From NCBI RefSeq assembly GCF_017654505.1, contig NC_054534.1, positions 23,188,189-23,252,188 of the forward strand: a DNA stretch of 64,000 bases, in the 5' to 3' direction. Below, piece after piece: positions 11,730 through 23,899 of this stretch (within the stretch, counting starts at the first letter, position 1; each line of letters opens with the position of its first letter). A model generated the notes under the pieces. It was not told the DNA's origin. It searched no databases and saw only the letters and a list, made by a program, of their open reading frames with translations. Both the position numbers and the translations under genes were made by a program. This DNA is from Polyodon spathula. Taxonomy: Eukaryota; Chordata; Actinopteri; Acipenseriformes; Polyodontidae.

Positions 11730-14040
11730 AAGGGATGCATGCAGTGTGGACTCCCCTTTCTCTTTGCCCACCAGTGTCATCCAGCTTGCTCATTGTTCAA
11801 GGTAGAGGTTAGTGCTTCCTTTGTCAATATGCCTACAGAATATTAGAACATGCTACCTCAGGTCTGCTTAATGCAACGTGGCCTATCTATAAGGTCATTG
11901 CTGGCAATACATAGTTATACACTAGATGCTAATGGCTCTTACTTGCATACAGACACTGGCTGATCTAGGGTTACAACAAGCAACTACACTTCAACACTTT
12001 ATCTAAAACTGTTCAGAATGATTAAAAACATCACAGAAATGTAAGGAGACAGTAAAAGAAAAACACCTTTGAAGCTACTTACCCTTTAATTAGAGAACCA
12101 GTGCTTTTAAATTTTTTGTGATCCCTATTTTTTTTAATTTATTTTTTAAATACAACAGCCAACTCTTTCCAAATACTCGATCTTTTCAATTTGCCCCATG
12201 CAAATAATGAATGATGTCCTTAACTTGTAAGACAGCAACAGCGTACACCATAGGAACTGCACCAGCTTGCAGCTGGCTTATCCATTGCAACAAATGAGTC
12301 AGGTATAATGTATTCACAAGTCAATATTAGTGCAACATGATAGCTGCACTTAACTTAACCACACATACACTACCCAGTCATACTGACATAAAATGCTAGA
12401 AATTCCCTTTGAGGTGCTGTCACAGCATGTCTGAAAGTGTTGTGTTAGTGCGCGTGCCCCTGTTTCTGTCTAGGCAATTTATACTCCTAACACATTCATT
12501 TTGACTTTTCCAAACATCTGGAGTCCCCTCTGTATCCTATCTGCTACTTGCATTTTAAAAGGGGGAAATGCATGCTTTTCTATTAACTAAATAAAATGTT
12601 TCATTTTTTTATTTTATTATAAACTTAAAAAAATATATCATATAATGCCAAGAAAGAGTAACACCAATACAGTATTGGGACCCCTAGAGGAGTGTATATA
12701 TACTGGTATATATTTAATATAATACATTTCACCTTGGCATGTCAAAGTTATAACTGGTGTACACGTGTCAGCTGTTACTAATGAAATTAAAACTAAAACA
12801 AGTGGAAGCCTCCTGCTTAATAGAACATGCATTTATCCTGCTTTCAGGCAGGTGGTCTGCAAACAACATTCTCAATTCTATTAGTGCTTCTTGTGTACAT
12901 CAGCGATGGTCTCTTAGAGTCACCTGCTATGTGCCCAGGAGCTGGAGAAAAGTTATTTGGAGCATCTTATTGATTCACTCTGAGAGAACAGCTTCCCTCA
13001 GCATCTGCCTGAGACAACATAGATACACGATAGGGCTCTCATTTGGTTTTTGAAAAGTTTACTCCAACCCCTTGCCTCTTCTTGGAAAGCTAAAATACCC
13101 TTGAGGAGACAACATTAGTTTCCAGGGATACCAACTAATCATGTTATATTTTAATTAAAGGAGTTCCTTGAATTACAATTTGTTTAAGCTGCATTACTGC
13201 AACACAGTTTATGTTTAAGGTTATGGTTATTATTGTGTTTGATTTCTGCTGTGTAAATGCACACAACCCCAAACTGGATGAAGTGATTAAATACATCACA
13301 CTGAAATAGCAATCAGGGGTGTTCAATTGCAGCCACACATACAGAAGCTAGCCTACTGAATGACATCATGGAGGGCACAGTTAGCTTCTGCAGCAGCACT
13401 GTAGAGGCTAAAGTGTAAAACAAAGATGTCTGGAAGGGGGCGTCATTGTAATTTCCATCAACATCATCACCAGTTAGCGGTAGGGGCTGTTGAGAAAGGA
13501 GACGCTAACTTTCTTCAAATAGTTACAACTGTGAAGGTGTACACTTCCCCGATCTTTCAGTTGACCACACATCTTCCTGTTTATACAATATGTGTGTCTC
13601 ATGCAGCAAACCTTGTTTCCTTGTCAGGGGGTTTTCGCTGTCATGAGTTTCCAGCTGTGTGCTTCAGAGACTGGAAGTTTACAGGTCACACATTTCAATG
13701 CACTCCATGTGTAAACTGCCAGTCTGCCTTAGGGGGTGCAATATACTGGCAATGGTTCATATGTAAATACTGTACATTTCAATTACTAATGTTTTTTTTT
13801 TTTTTTTTTTTTTTTATAAAGAACAGCAGCCAAATCTACATTTATTGATATGTTTACTTTACTAATGTGTTAACATATGTGTTTACTTATGTTGCTAATT
13901 CATGTACCTATAATAACATTTTCCTCAAAGATGCTTATGTGTTAAAATGAATACATGTTATTTAATTCTGGTGTTGAAAAAATTACCTCATGTAAATTTA
14001 TACATAAATAGATATACGCTTAGATATTACGCATTAAATA
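11730..14040. other. No gene seen
   Basis: Mostly AT-rich sequence, with a T run at 13792-13815. The 140-codon open frame ending there (13426-13848) finishes in a poly-Phe tract made by the T run and has no recognisable domain. I treat it as chance. Confidence 0.5.
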
Positions 14041-14043
14041 TTA

Positions 14044-14112
14044 GAACATAAGAAAGTTTAAAAACGAGAGGAGGCCATTCGGCATCTTGCTCATTTGGTT
14101 GTTAGTATATAT
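14044..14112 (-). mobile_element. 3' tail fragment of the CR1-group LINE
   Basis: About 69 bases match the 3' end of the LINE at 50279-52321 with few differences: AACATAAG, then AAAGTTTA, an AACGAGAGGAGGCCATTCGG stretch and TTGGTTGTTAGTA. It is an extreme 5' truncation, with only one copy of the 8-base tail unit left. It shows the family has inserted at least twice in this window. Confidence 0.85.
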
Positions 14113-15005
14113 TCATTTATTACTGAGTTACCACATGTTCGTTGCTGTGGTTAAGGACTGTGACTGTAATATGTCAAGGCCAATCAATTGCTTCCAAACA
14201 ACTAGGTTTGGCTCTTGTGGTTCTTGAGGGGGCTTTATCTTGTACTGAACATTACCATAACTGGCTAATCTCAAAACATCTGCTTTAGTGGGTAAAATAT
14301 AGGGATTAGAGAGGCATACAAGTCTGGCTTTCATTTACAGGCTACTGCATCTTTGAACATGACATTTAGATTTTGTTATGTATATTTTGGTCCACCAGCC
14401 CCTACAGTATGAGCTCCAATAAGGCCTTGCAGGCTGAGGCTGCCTGTAGGTAGGCTGTATGTACTGTATATACCAGCTTTTTTTGCCATACCTTTAGCTG
14501 CAACTGTGATGACATCAGAGGATATGAGTTTTTTTTGTTTTGTTTTGTTTTTTTGTTTTTTTGTCTCTAGCTGCAAAACATCACACACAATAAAATGAAG
14601 GTATGCAATAACAATGGACGAAATAGTAATTCATCAAGGATTATGATTGTGAAAATAAACCTGCAGTACTGTACATGACAGCAAGCAGGACAAGATCACC
14701 TAGGGAGTGAGACTTTCACACTGTGGAATTCGCAGAAGACAGCTGAACACTTATCCAGTGCTTAAAAATGCACATCAATTACAGGCATAGTATCTAGGCC
14801 GGTCTTCCTGTTATACAACATTCTATCACAAGATTTCAAATATTCTTTTTAGACTGGGAATTCAACAGATATTGTTCCACAACTTTAAATCTAAGGTATA
14901 GATTATCATATTTTAAGAGCCTGACTGCAAATGTGGTATTAATTACATCCACTAGGGGCAGTGTTTTAGCTGGACAGGTTAATGGTGACACTGGCAAATC
15001 TGAAA

Positions 15006-15042
<37 letters not shown>

Positions 15043-16752
15043 CTGTCATCAAATTAAACTCAAACATCATCTAATATTGCTGCTAGTTACATGAACGGGC
15101 ATACTGTACAGTGCTTACATCAGCATCTTTATTGTTGTACCAAGCCACTGACTGTTTTGTAACATATCTGTTCAAGTGCTGCAGGAGGTCAGGTGTTTTC
15201 TCACATGCTGTTATCTGACATGGCCTTCGATAAATAGTCTGTTGTTAAACTAACAGGTACTGTACTGTGTATGCCAAGGGAATTCCATAACCTCTGTCCA
15301 ACATTAACATTGGTTACTGCATGTGACTGTTGTGTACTGTACAAAAACCAATACATTACTGTTACTGTATGTTGCAAAAGGTTCTGTCAAGGCACTGACA
15401 CTGAGAAACTTGGCATACCACAGATACTGTATGAAAATATAAATAACAAGAGGTAATAGTGGCATGGCAACAAGAAGTAGCTTTCTGTATTATTATTATT
15501 ATTATTTATTAGTAGTAGTAGTAGTAGTATTATCAACTGTAAACAATGCCTACTGTACCAAATTGTTGCTTATTAGCCAGTAATGTAGAGGTGTAAAATA
15601 GTCCTGTACGGTGCATTGCTTATACAGATACTGCTGAACACTATGTATTGTAGATGGGACATTTAACTAAGAGAATCTTTTCGTACATCTGTTAAGAGGT
15701 TAATGGTTCTAGCCCAGTCTCGATCTACTGGTGTTGTAAAATTGAAATACATAATCACTTAAGAAAGGATTTCTTTAATAAATAATGACGCACAGGATAC
15801 ACTTTTGTTTGGTCTGTATAGACAGGCAGCCCACTCAAAAAGCACTTAGAATACAACAACAAGGCCCACTCAGTCCATTAGATCTTACAACAGTGACAGA
15901 GGATGGGGTGCTGTCTTTTCAATGCAGGCGAGCACAATTATTTACTGTTATAGTGGATAGCATTATAGTGATTAAAGAATAGTTTGTTCAAATCCTCTAG
16001 AAGTTTACATGTCACAGATCTCTAAAAGGGTGCACCCGATGAATACAACATGGAACCATTCTGAATGATTGCAAACATCCAAGAAGTAATAATTAGTAAT
16101 TAGTAATAATCCAAGAAGAACAATTTCAATGGCATTTAAGTGGCTATATATTCCTTTTTAAAAAAAGAATACACACATACTTGTACAATCACATCAAAAG
16201 CTAAAGTGCTCCTATAATTTCACAATGCATTTACCTATGTCATAATAGACTTAGCTTTTGAATGCTTGTAGACTTGGTCATACATTCAGAATAGCTTCTT
16301 ATAAAGTCTCACATTGGGATTGAAGGCATCCATCCCCCTTTTGTGAAAAAACAAGTTTTTGAGAGGAATAGCTATTTTAAAAATATAAAACAATTGCACA
16401 AAGCACTGCAGAATGGGTCTGTTGAATTATTGATATGAATAATGAATTGCTAGTTTAATACTTGTATTCCTCTCTGCCAATTAGACTTCCAGGTTCTCTT
16501 TGTCTCAATGCTTGTTGGAAGTCAATGCATCTTTAGTTTGCTCAAGTAAAGCCAGAGACACATAATTCATGCTCTTTTGTTCCCTCTGAAAGACCTATTA
16601 CCATAATTAAGTTCATTCTCACTTGCTATAAAAAAAGGATTTATATCTCAATATACCATGAATAGAAGACCAAGGCTGTATCCTGGTAAAAATTCTGTCT
16701 TTAGTCTGTTAAAATTAGACTGGTTTGAAAAGCAGCCTGCCAGTTGGGTCTG

Positions 16753-16789
<37 letters not shown>

Positions 16790-17340
16790 TGGATTTGTAA
16801 ATTCCGTAAACTGTCTGCTAACCTGTTTGAGTCTAAAATAAGCAACCAGAGATGGATTTGTAGGCTTTGTGTGAAACTCCTTTATAGCCTTGGCTGGCCT
16901 GGCTGTGTGTGCGTGAGAATAATATAGTCTTCTCCATGTACAGTAATTAGGAGGAGCATGAGTGTATGGGTATTAGAAACGATTTCCAATATAGGCATGT
17001 GAACTATTTCTAGTAGGAGACAGCACTGTGCAAACACTAGGAAATTAATAAACACAGTTCTTAAACTAACAGCAGTTTCCAGAAATAGCAACAGAAACCC
17101 TATGTCACTGTTTACGCTTTAGCCAGGGAAAGCTGTTTTTGGCGTCTTTGTTTTTTCGACTGATTTAGGCCATCACATCGCATCACATTACTTAAAGACA
17201 AAAAAGCAACATAATCGGTCTATGCACCAGAAGATGAAACATTATAGCTTTTCAATATAGCTCTTTAAAGTGTTTTCTTTCTGTTTCTCAATTACTTCTT
17301 ATGCGAAAAGTATATAAAATGATATATACTGTACATATAT
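14113..17340. other. No gene; several microsatellites
   Basis: Holds (ATT)n at 15009-15042, a mixed (TTA)n/(AGT)n tract at about 15490-15533 and an A run at about 16755-16787. Open frames are short and without family signature. No RNA gene was recognised. Confidence 0.6.
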
Positions 17341-17348
17341 AAACTTGC

Positions 17349-17422
17349 AGTCGAGTTCGAGTCATGAGTATCCGAGTCCGAGTCACGAGTCCTTGACTTC
17401 GAGTCTTGAGTCTGAGTCCTTG
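17349..17422. repeat. Degenerate GAGTC minisatellite
   Basis: About ten GAGTC or close-variant pentamers spaced by 1-7 bases, alternating with CGAGT and TTGAGT forms. The motif is imperfect, as expected of an old simple repeat or the core of a dispersed element. Confidence 0.7.
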
Positions 17423-17518
17423 AAACAAATTCAAATACATTTTCATTCAACTAGTGGTTGTAGTGGGGGAACAGTTTACCTAACAGACGGCATCTGATAT
17501 CCCTCTGAAAAAATGCAC

Positions 17519-17559
<41 letters not shown>

Positions 17560-17560
17560 G
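17519..17560. repeat. (AAT)n microsatellite
   Basis: About 14 AAT units in an otherwise AT-rich segment. Confidence 0.9.
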
Positions 17561-18005
17561 TCATAAAAGATTTTTTATTTATTTTTTCTAGCTAGATTAT
17601 TCTAATTGCATGCCTTTTTTCAACCAGTCTGTCACTATCTTATTTTCTTTTGGAATTGGAATACTGTTTGAATGTGCCTGGAGTTTATAGATAAGCTTTA
17701 AGTTCAAGTTTGTAGATGTTGTTTTTCACTTTGATAGAAGCCATGATCTGGACTATAGAGCCGGTGTAGCGTTAGGAAACCATGAATTCACACATCCACT
17801 TTAGCGTTAGTCTTACACCATACACATGGTTGTTAGCTGAACGCAATTACAGCGCTTTCACCCACGATGACAGTCTAACACTATGTACACGTTAGTTAAC
17901 ACTAGAGCTCCCCACAAATATATACTTACTATATAATTATAATTCTTATGGAGAAAAAAAACGTGGTGACTGATATCGTAGATGAACGTGAAGTGCATCT
18001 TCAAG

Positions 18006-19369
<1,364 letters not shown>

Positions 19370-20400
19370 AATTAAATGCCCCTAGGGACATTTAAATATG
19401 GGAAAAAGTAAAGAGCTATCTGAAGACCTTAGGCAGAAAATTATGTATTTTCATAAAGCTGGAGAAGGATACAAGAAGATCTCCAAGCATTTGAGTATCC
19501 CAATTTTAACTATTGTTTCTATTATCAAGAAGTGCAATGATACTGTCACAATGCTCCCTAGGTCTGGAAGAAAGAAGGCTCTTTCACCAAGAACAAGTAG
19601 ATGAATTGTGAGGAAGGTTAATAACAATCCGTGATTGACTGCTAGATATTGAAAGTGAATAGGCTGCAAGTGGGACTGGGGTTTCCATTTCAACCATAGG
19701 TCGAGTATTGCATGGTGAAGTTCTCAATGGTCGCAGGCCAAGGAAAAAGTGACTCTTAGGAAAATGTCACAAGGACAATTGCTTAAAGTTTGCAAAATGG
19801 CATTTGAATGAGGATATGAGTTCTGGTCAAATGTTTTGTATTACGTTTGCAGAAAGTCTGGTTAGGCGTACAAAGAAAAGAACACCATACCTACTGTTGA
19901 GCATGGAGGTGGTAATATCTTTCTATGGGGCCGTTTTTCCTCTAATGGCACAGGAAATCTAGTTCGAATACATGGTAAAATTGATTCCATAGTATACCAA
20001 AAGATATTGGCCAATCATCTGAAACCCCCTGCTACAAAACTTGGTTTAAAGCGCAACTGGACATGTGACAAGAGAAATCCTTGGAATTTGAATGAACTGG
20101 AACAATTTTGTGTTGAAGAATGGTCAAGAATCATTAAAGAATTATGCCAAAAGGTCATTGGAAAATATCAATTAAAAGAGGTTATTATTGCTAAAGGTGC
20201 TTCAAATAGCTGTTAATGTCATTTTCCTTGTCAGGGTATGAATACTTGAATTAGCATTTTTGGAGTTTTGCAATAAATAATTGTAAACATTTTTTTCTTG
20301 TAACTTTTATTCCTCATCCACAAAAGCAAAACTTTTGCTACAAAATATTGTTCCTATAATTATTTGTTTTCAAGGAATTTCTAGACACCATACATTTCCA
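19370..20400 (+). mobile_element. Tc1-like DNA transposon A, internally deleted
   Basis: A Tc1/mariner-type transposase reading frame begins at 19398 after TAGGGACATTTAAAT, a leader typical of fish Tc1 elements. The element ends in a 3' untranslated stretch with GGTATGAATACTT near 20233 and a region to about 20400. The terminal inverted repeats and flanking TA were not paired, so the limits are approximate. The spacing between transposase blocks is too short, pointing to an internal deletion. Confidence 0.7.
19398..20216 (+). pseudogene. Tc1-like transposase A
   Basis: The enzyme would cut and paste the element at TA dinucleotides using a DDE nuclease. Residues 1-68 (MGKSKELSEDLRQKI...) form the N-terminal helix-turn-helix DNA-binding part, with the GRKK-type basic stretch at its end. 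A stop follows at 19602-19604. Further blocks appear in other frames: VEHGGGNIFLWG near 19894-19930 and NLNELEQFCVEEWSRIIKEL near 20086-20145. The block that should carry the second catalytic Asp is missing between about 20040 and 20080. The frame is broken many times, so the copy is dead. Confidence 0.75.
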
Positions 20401-20673
20401 TATTCTGTACCTTCCATGCACCCTTCACCATTGCAACAGAAAGGAACCAAACAAGATCGTCACAAAGATGGTGCCTCTGTTTTATCCCAAACTCAGCAGG
20501 TGGACATTCAATCTGCTGGAAACAATGGTTTTAACTCAAGACAGCTTATGACCTCTGACAGTGAAAAAGCAATGGATACTTCAAGCATACCACAGACAAG
20601 CCTGCTGTTTAATGACAGGGATTGTCACACAGATGAGCAGCATATGGGTTATATGTTTTCTAACATATGGTAA
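20335..20673 (+). CDS. Unexplained open frame, possible terminal exon
   Basis: This frame of 112 codons ends at TAA (20671-20673). The last 90 or so residues are hydrophilic and balanced in composition (rich in Ser, Gln, Asp, His, Thr), ending HTDEQHMGYMFSNIW, unlike the low-complexity or hydrophobic chance frames around it. The first 20 codons probably overlap the 3' end of the Tc1-like element. TTTGTTTTCAAG at 20363-20374 could serve as a splice acceptor, giving an exon from 20375. I recognise no domain. It may be a chance frame, the last exon of a gene lying mostly outside, or element-derived. Confidence 0.25.
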   Translation: MLQNIVPIIICFQGISRHHTFPYSVPSMHPSPLQQKGTKQDRHKDGASVLSQTQQVDIQSAGNNGFNSRQLMTSDSEKAMDTSSIPQTSLLFNDRDCHTDEQHMGYMFSNIW

Positions 20674-20679
20674 CTGGAT

Positions 20680-21320
20680 AGAACAAACCTAAATTGACCT
20701 GTAATTCAATCAATTCAAACAGTAATTATTACTTTTTGAGCTGCATGAGTCATGTCGTTTGGCTTGGCCTATCACGTAAAAAGCTGACTAGGCCTGTTAA
20801 GGCCTGCAACTCAACAATAACACTGTAACAAAAAACTATTATGGCTGCTAATTACTTTAGTCATAAGGAAAATGTGGGCCCCCTAGGCCCATGTGTAAAT
20901 TGATTGTACAGTATCTGGGGTGAAGTATAGTATGTATTTCATGTTATATTGCTTTCTGAGCACAGACTGGGATCAACAACACTAATTTATCCAGCACCTT
21001 CATTTAGAAAATAACTACTTTTGAGGCAGGATGCAGGATTATTAGAATTTAAGTTATCATGCAGATCTAAATGTTTTGCATTAAGAGTAGCATACTTTCA
21101 AACAGGAACTTTGTTATACTAACTACCTAAACTAAAGTATAGCAAAATACATAACGGCTTGTGAGGTCACCTAAGAATAGTACATATTTTAATGTCAATG
21201 AGATTTGAATATTATTGCAAACTAAAAAAAGTTTGCAAAATATTGAGAATAATTATTTATTGAGGTCCTCAGACTAAACCAAGTACGAACAGTCACGAGA
21301 AATGCAACCAAACTTCTTTC
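20680..21320. other. No gene seen
   Basis: AT-rich sequence with no gene, RNA or repeat that I can support. Confidence 0.55.
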
Positions 21321-21324
21321 TGCA

Positions 21325-21658
21325 TTTGCTTGGTGCATTCCAAAATTAACTCATTTTGCATCATAAAGTCAAATGAAATCTGCTTAATAATGTTACTTTA
21401 ACATATTGAATTACATATGGCTTTGTATTTTTCCATATACTTAATGAAAATATTACAAAAATTGAAAAATGTGACATTTCTAACATGAAATACTGTACTA
21501 TTAAAAAGGCTTCCGTAGACTTTTGCTATATCATTTTGTAGTTTCTTTGATTTCATGATGTTAAATAAAAGATCAAAATTATGTTCATACAGTTTTTGTT
21601 TTTAAATCATGTCTCAATCCTAAAATGCTAAGTAATGCAAAACTTTTGGCTATAGCTG
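21325..21658 (-). mobile_element. Tc1-like terminal fragment, copy 1
   Basis: Read on the minus strand from 21658, this begins CAGCTATAGCCAAAAGTTTT and matches the segment at 35750-36085 over about 330 bases, including a shared TGTAATTCAATATGTT. The end resembles the terminal inverted repeat of Tc1-like elements. No transposase remains are attached, so this is a terminal fragment or a non-autonomous derivative. Confidence 0.7.
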
Positions 21659-21688
21659 TTTCTACTCCACCAGTATTGCTTTAAAATC

Positions 21689-21689
<1 letters not shown>

Positions 21690-21739
<50 letters not shown>

Positions 21740-21740
21740 G
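21690..21740. repeat. (ATT)n microsatellite
   Basis: About 16 ATT units, close to the end of the Tc1-like fragment. Confidence 0.9.
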
Positions 21741-21744
21741 TTAC

Positions 21745-22480
21745 AGTATATGTTTTGGAAATGACAATAGCATAGGAATCCATCCACTCAACTATACTGA
21801 CATTTTCATTGCAAACTAACCCTATTACTTGTTCTCAAACCAAACACCAAGCTACCCATCATCTGTTACACCACCAGATAGTCAATCATTTCCATCAATT
21901 AGTTAAAATCATGAGTGATCATTTTCATGCAAGAGCAGACAGTAGGTTGAGTAGACACCAGTGAGCTGTAGCTACTCATTGTACTAATAATGAGCTGCAT
22001 TGTATAAAAGTTGGATGTAATGACAGGAGGACGGCTGCTGCTTTCTGTCAAATTAAACAAGATTGGTTAGCCAGGAAGTTATTTCTGGGAATCAGTATAA
22101 TTTAAATTGTTTTAATATTAACAATTTGTTAAAATCACTGAAGTATTTCTTTAACTCTTTCAACACTGCAGATCTGAAAGATAGTGTCAATCAAGTTACA
22201 GACTGTTCAAGTTGTACATGAAAAATAATTCAAAACACCAGCTCTACTACATGTACTTACAGGTTAGGTACACTGAGAGCTCTTACAAGGGTATGGGTGT
22301 ACTTTGAATTTCTGAGATTGAAAAAGGCGCCAGGATGTTGGAGTCTGAACCAAATAATATAAATAATAATGAATTAGTTAAGATAACTCTGACATGTCAT
22401 AACTTGATCGAGAATTTTTACACCACACACATGGACTCACTTTTTCCGAGTTTGATACTAGCTTACCCGTTAATATTATC
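21745..22480. other. No gene seen
   Basis: AT-rich sequence between two repeats. Nothing recognisable. Confidence 0.5.

Positions 22481-22481
<1 letters not shown>

Positions 22482-22547
<66 letters not shown>
22482..22547. repeat. (TA)n microsatellite, left of Tc1 element B
   Basis: Over 30 TA units end exactly at the first base of the transposon. A second (TA)n tract lies just beyond its other end at 23820-23897. Confidence 0.95.
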
Positions 22548-22550
<3 letters not shown>

Positions 22551-23813
22551 TACTGTGCAAAAGTTTTAGGCAGGTGTGAAAAAATGCTGTAAAGTAAGAA
22601 TGCTTTCAAAAATAGACATGTTAATAGATTATATTTATCAATTAACTAAATGCAAAGTGAGTGAACAGAAGAAAAATCTAAATCAAATCCATATTTGGTG
22701 TGACCACCCTTTGCCTTCAAAACAGCATCAATTATTCTAGGTACACTTGCACAAAGTCAGGGATTTTGTAGGGATATAGTCAGGTGTATGATTAAACAAT
22801 TATACCAAACAGCCGCAGACGCAGTGGTTGGCCAAGGAAACTTACTGCAGAAAATGAAAGACACATCATGCTTAGTTCCCTTTGCAATCAGAAGATATCC
22901 AGCAATGCCATCAGCTCAGAATTGGCAGAAAACAGTGGGACCCTGGTACACCCATCTACTGTCCGGAGAAGTCTGGTCAGAAGTGGCCTTCGTGGAAGAC
23001 TTGCGGCCAAAAAGCCATACCTCCGATGTGGAAACAAGGCCAAGCGACTCAACTATGCACGAAAACACAGGAACTGTGGTGGAGAAAAATGGCAGCAGGT
23101 GCTCTGGACTGATGAGTCATAATGTGAAATATTTGGCTGTAGCAGAAGGCAGTTTGTTCGCAGAAGGGCTGGAGAGCGGTACACGAATGAATGTAAAGTG
23201 AAGCATGGTGGAGGTTCCTTGCAAGTTTGGGGCTGCATTTCTGCAAATGGAGTTTGGTCAGAATTAATGGTCTCCTCAATGCTGAGAAGTACAGGCAGAT
23301 ACTTATCCATCATGCAATACCATCAGGGAGGCATCTGATTGGCCCCAAATTTATTCTGCAGCATGCAACGACCCCAAACATACAGCAAAAGTCATTAAGA
23401 ACTATCTTCAGCGTAAAGAAGAACAATGAGTCCTGGAAGTGATAGTATGGCCCCCCCCAGAGCCCTGATCTCAACATCATAGAGTCTGTCTGGGATTACA
23501 TGTAGAGAGAGAAGCAATTGAGGCTGCCTAAATCCACAGAAGAACTGTGGTTAGTTCTACAAGATGTTTGGGCCAACCTACCTGCCGAGTTCCTTCAAAA
23601 ACTGTGTGCAAGTGTACCTAGAAGAATTGACGCAAAGAGTGTTCACACTAAATATTGATTTGATGTAGATTTTTCTTCTGTTCACTCACTTTGCATTTTG
23701 TTAATTGATAAATATAAACTATTTACATGTCTATTTTTGAAAGCATTCTCACTTTACAGCATTTTTCAAGCGCAGAATTTTTCAACCTGCCTAAAACTTT
23801 TGGTCACAGTATA
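22548..23813 (+). mobile_element. Tc1-like DNA transposon B with inverted repeats
   Basis: The left end CAGTACTGTGCAAAAGTTTT pairs with the right end, which reads CTGTGACCAAAAGTTTTAGG on the minus strand. The inner inverted repeat is also legible: GCTGTAAAGTAAGAATGCTT at 22588-22607 against AAGCATTCTCACTTTACAGC at 23741-23760, and TGCAAAGTGAGTGAACAGAA against its partner near 23679-23698. Total length, about 1.27 kb, suits a full-length but dead Tc1 element. A TA dinucleotide flanks the left end, as expected for TA target duplication. Confidence 0.9.
22782..23660 (+). pseudogene. Tc1-like transposase B
   Basis: The DNA-binding part is split between two frames: QTAADAVVGQ near 22806, then the open frame 22868-23122, with STVRRSLVRSGLRGRLAAKK followed by the first catalytic Asp in VLWTDES. 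A stop (TAA) follows at 23120-23122. After it come GGGSLQVWGCISANGVW and, in another frame, NAEKYRQILIHHAIPSGRH. The second catalytic Asp position, expected before NDPKHT, is spoiled by an indel near 23364. The third acidic residue is present in SPDLNIIESVWDYM near 23465-23503. The enzyme cannot be made from this copy. Confidence 0.85.
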
Positions 23814-23819
23814 GTGTGG

Positions 23820-23856
23820 TATATATATATATATATATATATGTCTATTTATTATA

Positions 23857-23897
<41 letters not shown>
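23820..23897. repeat. (TA)n microsatellite, right of Tc1 element B
   Basis: Interrupted TA tract directly beyond the right end of the transposon. With the left tract it suggests insertion into a pre-existing (TA)n array. Confidence 0.9.
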
Positions 23898-23898
<1 letters not shown>

Positions 23899-23899
23899 T

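Noticed and set aside
13426..13848. 140-codon open frame as a gene
   Set aside because: It ends in a poly-Phe tract from a T run and has no recognisable domain or splice context.
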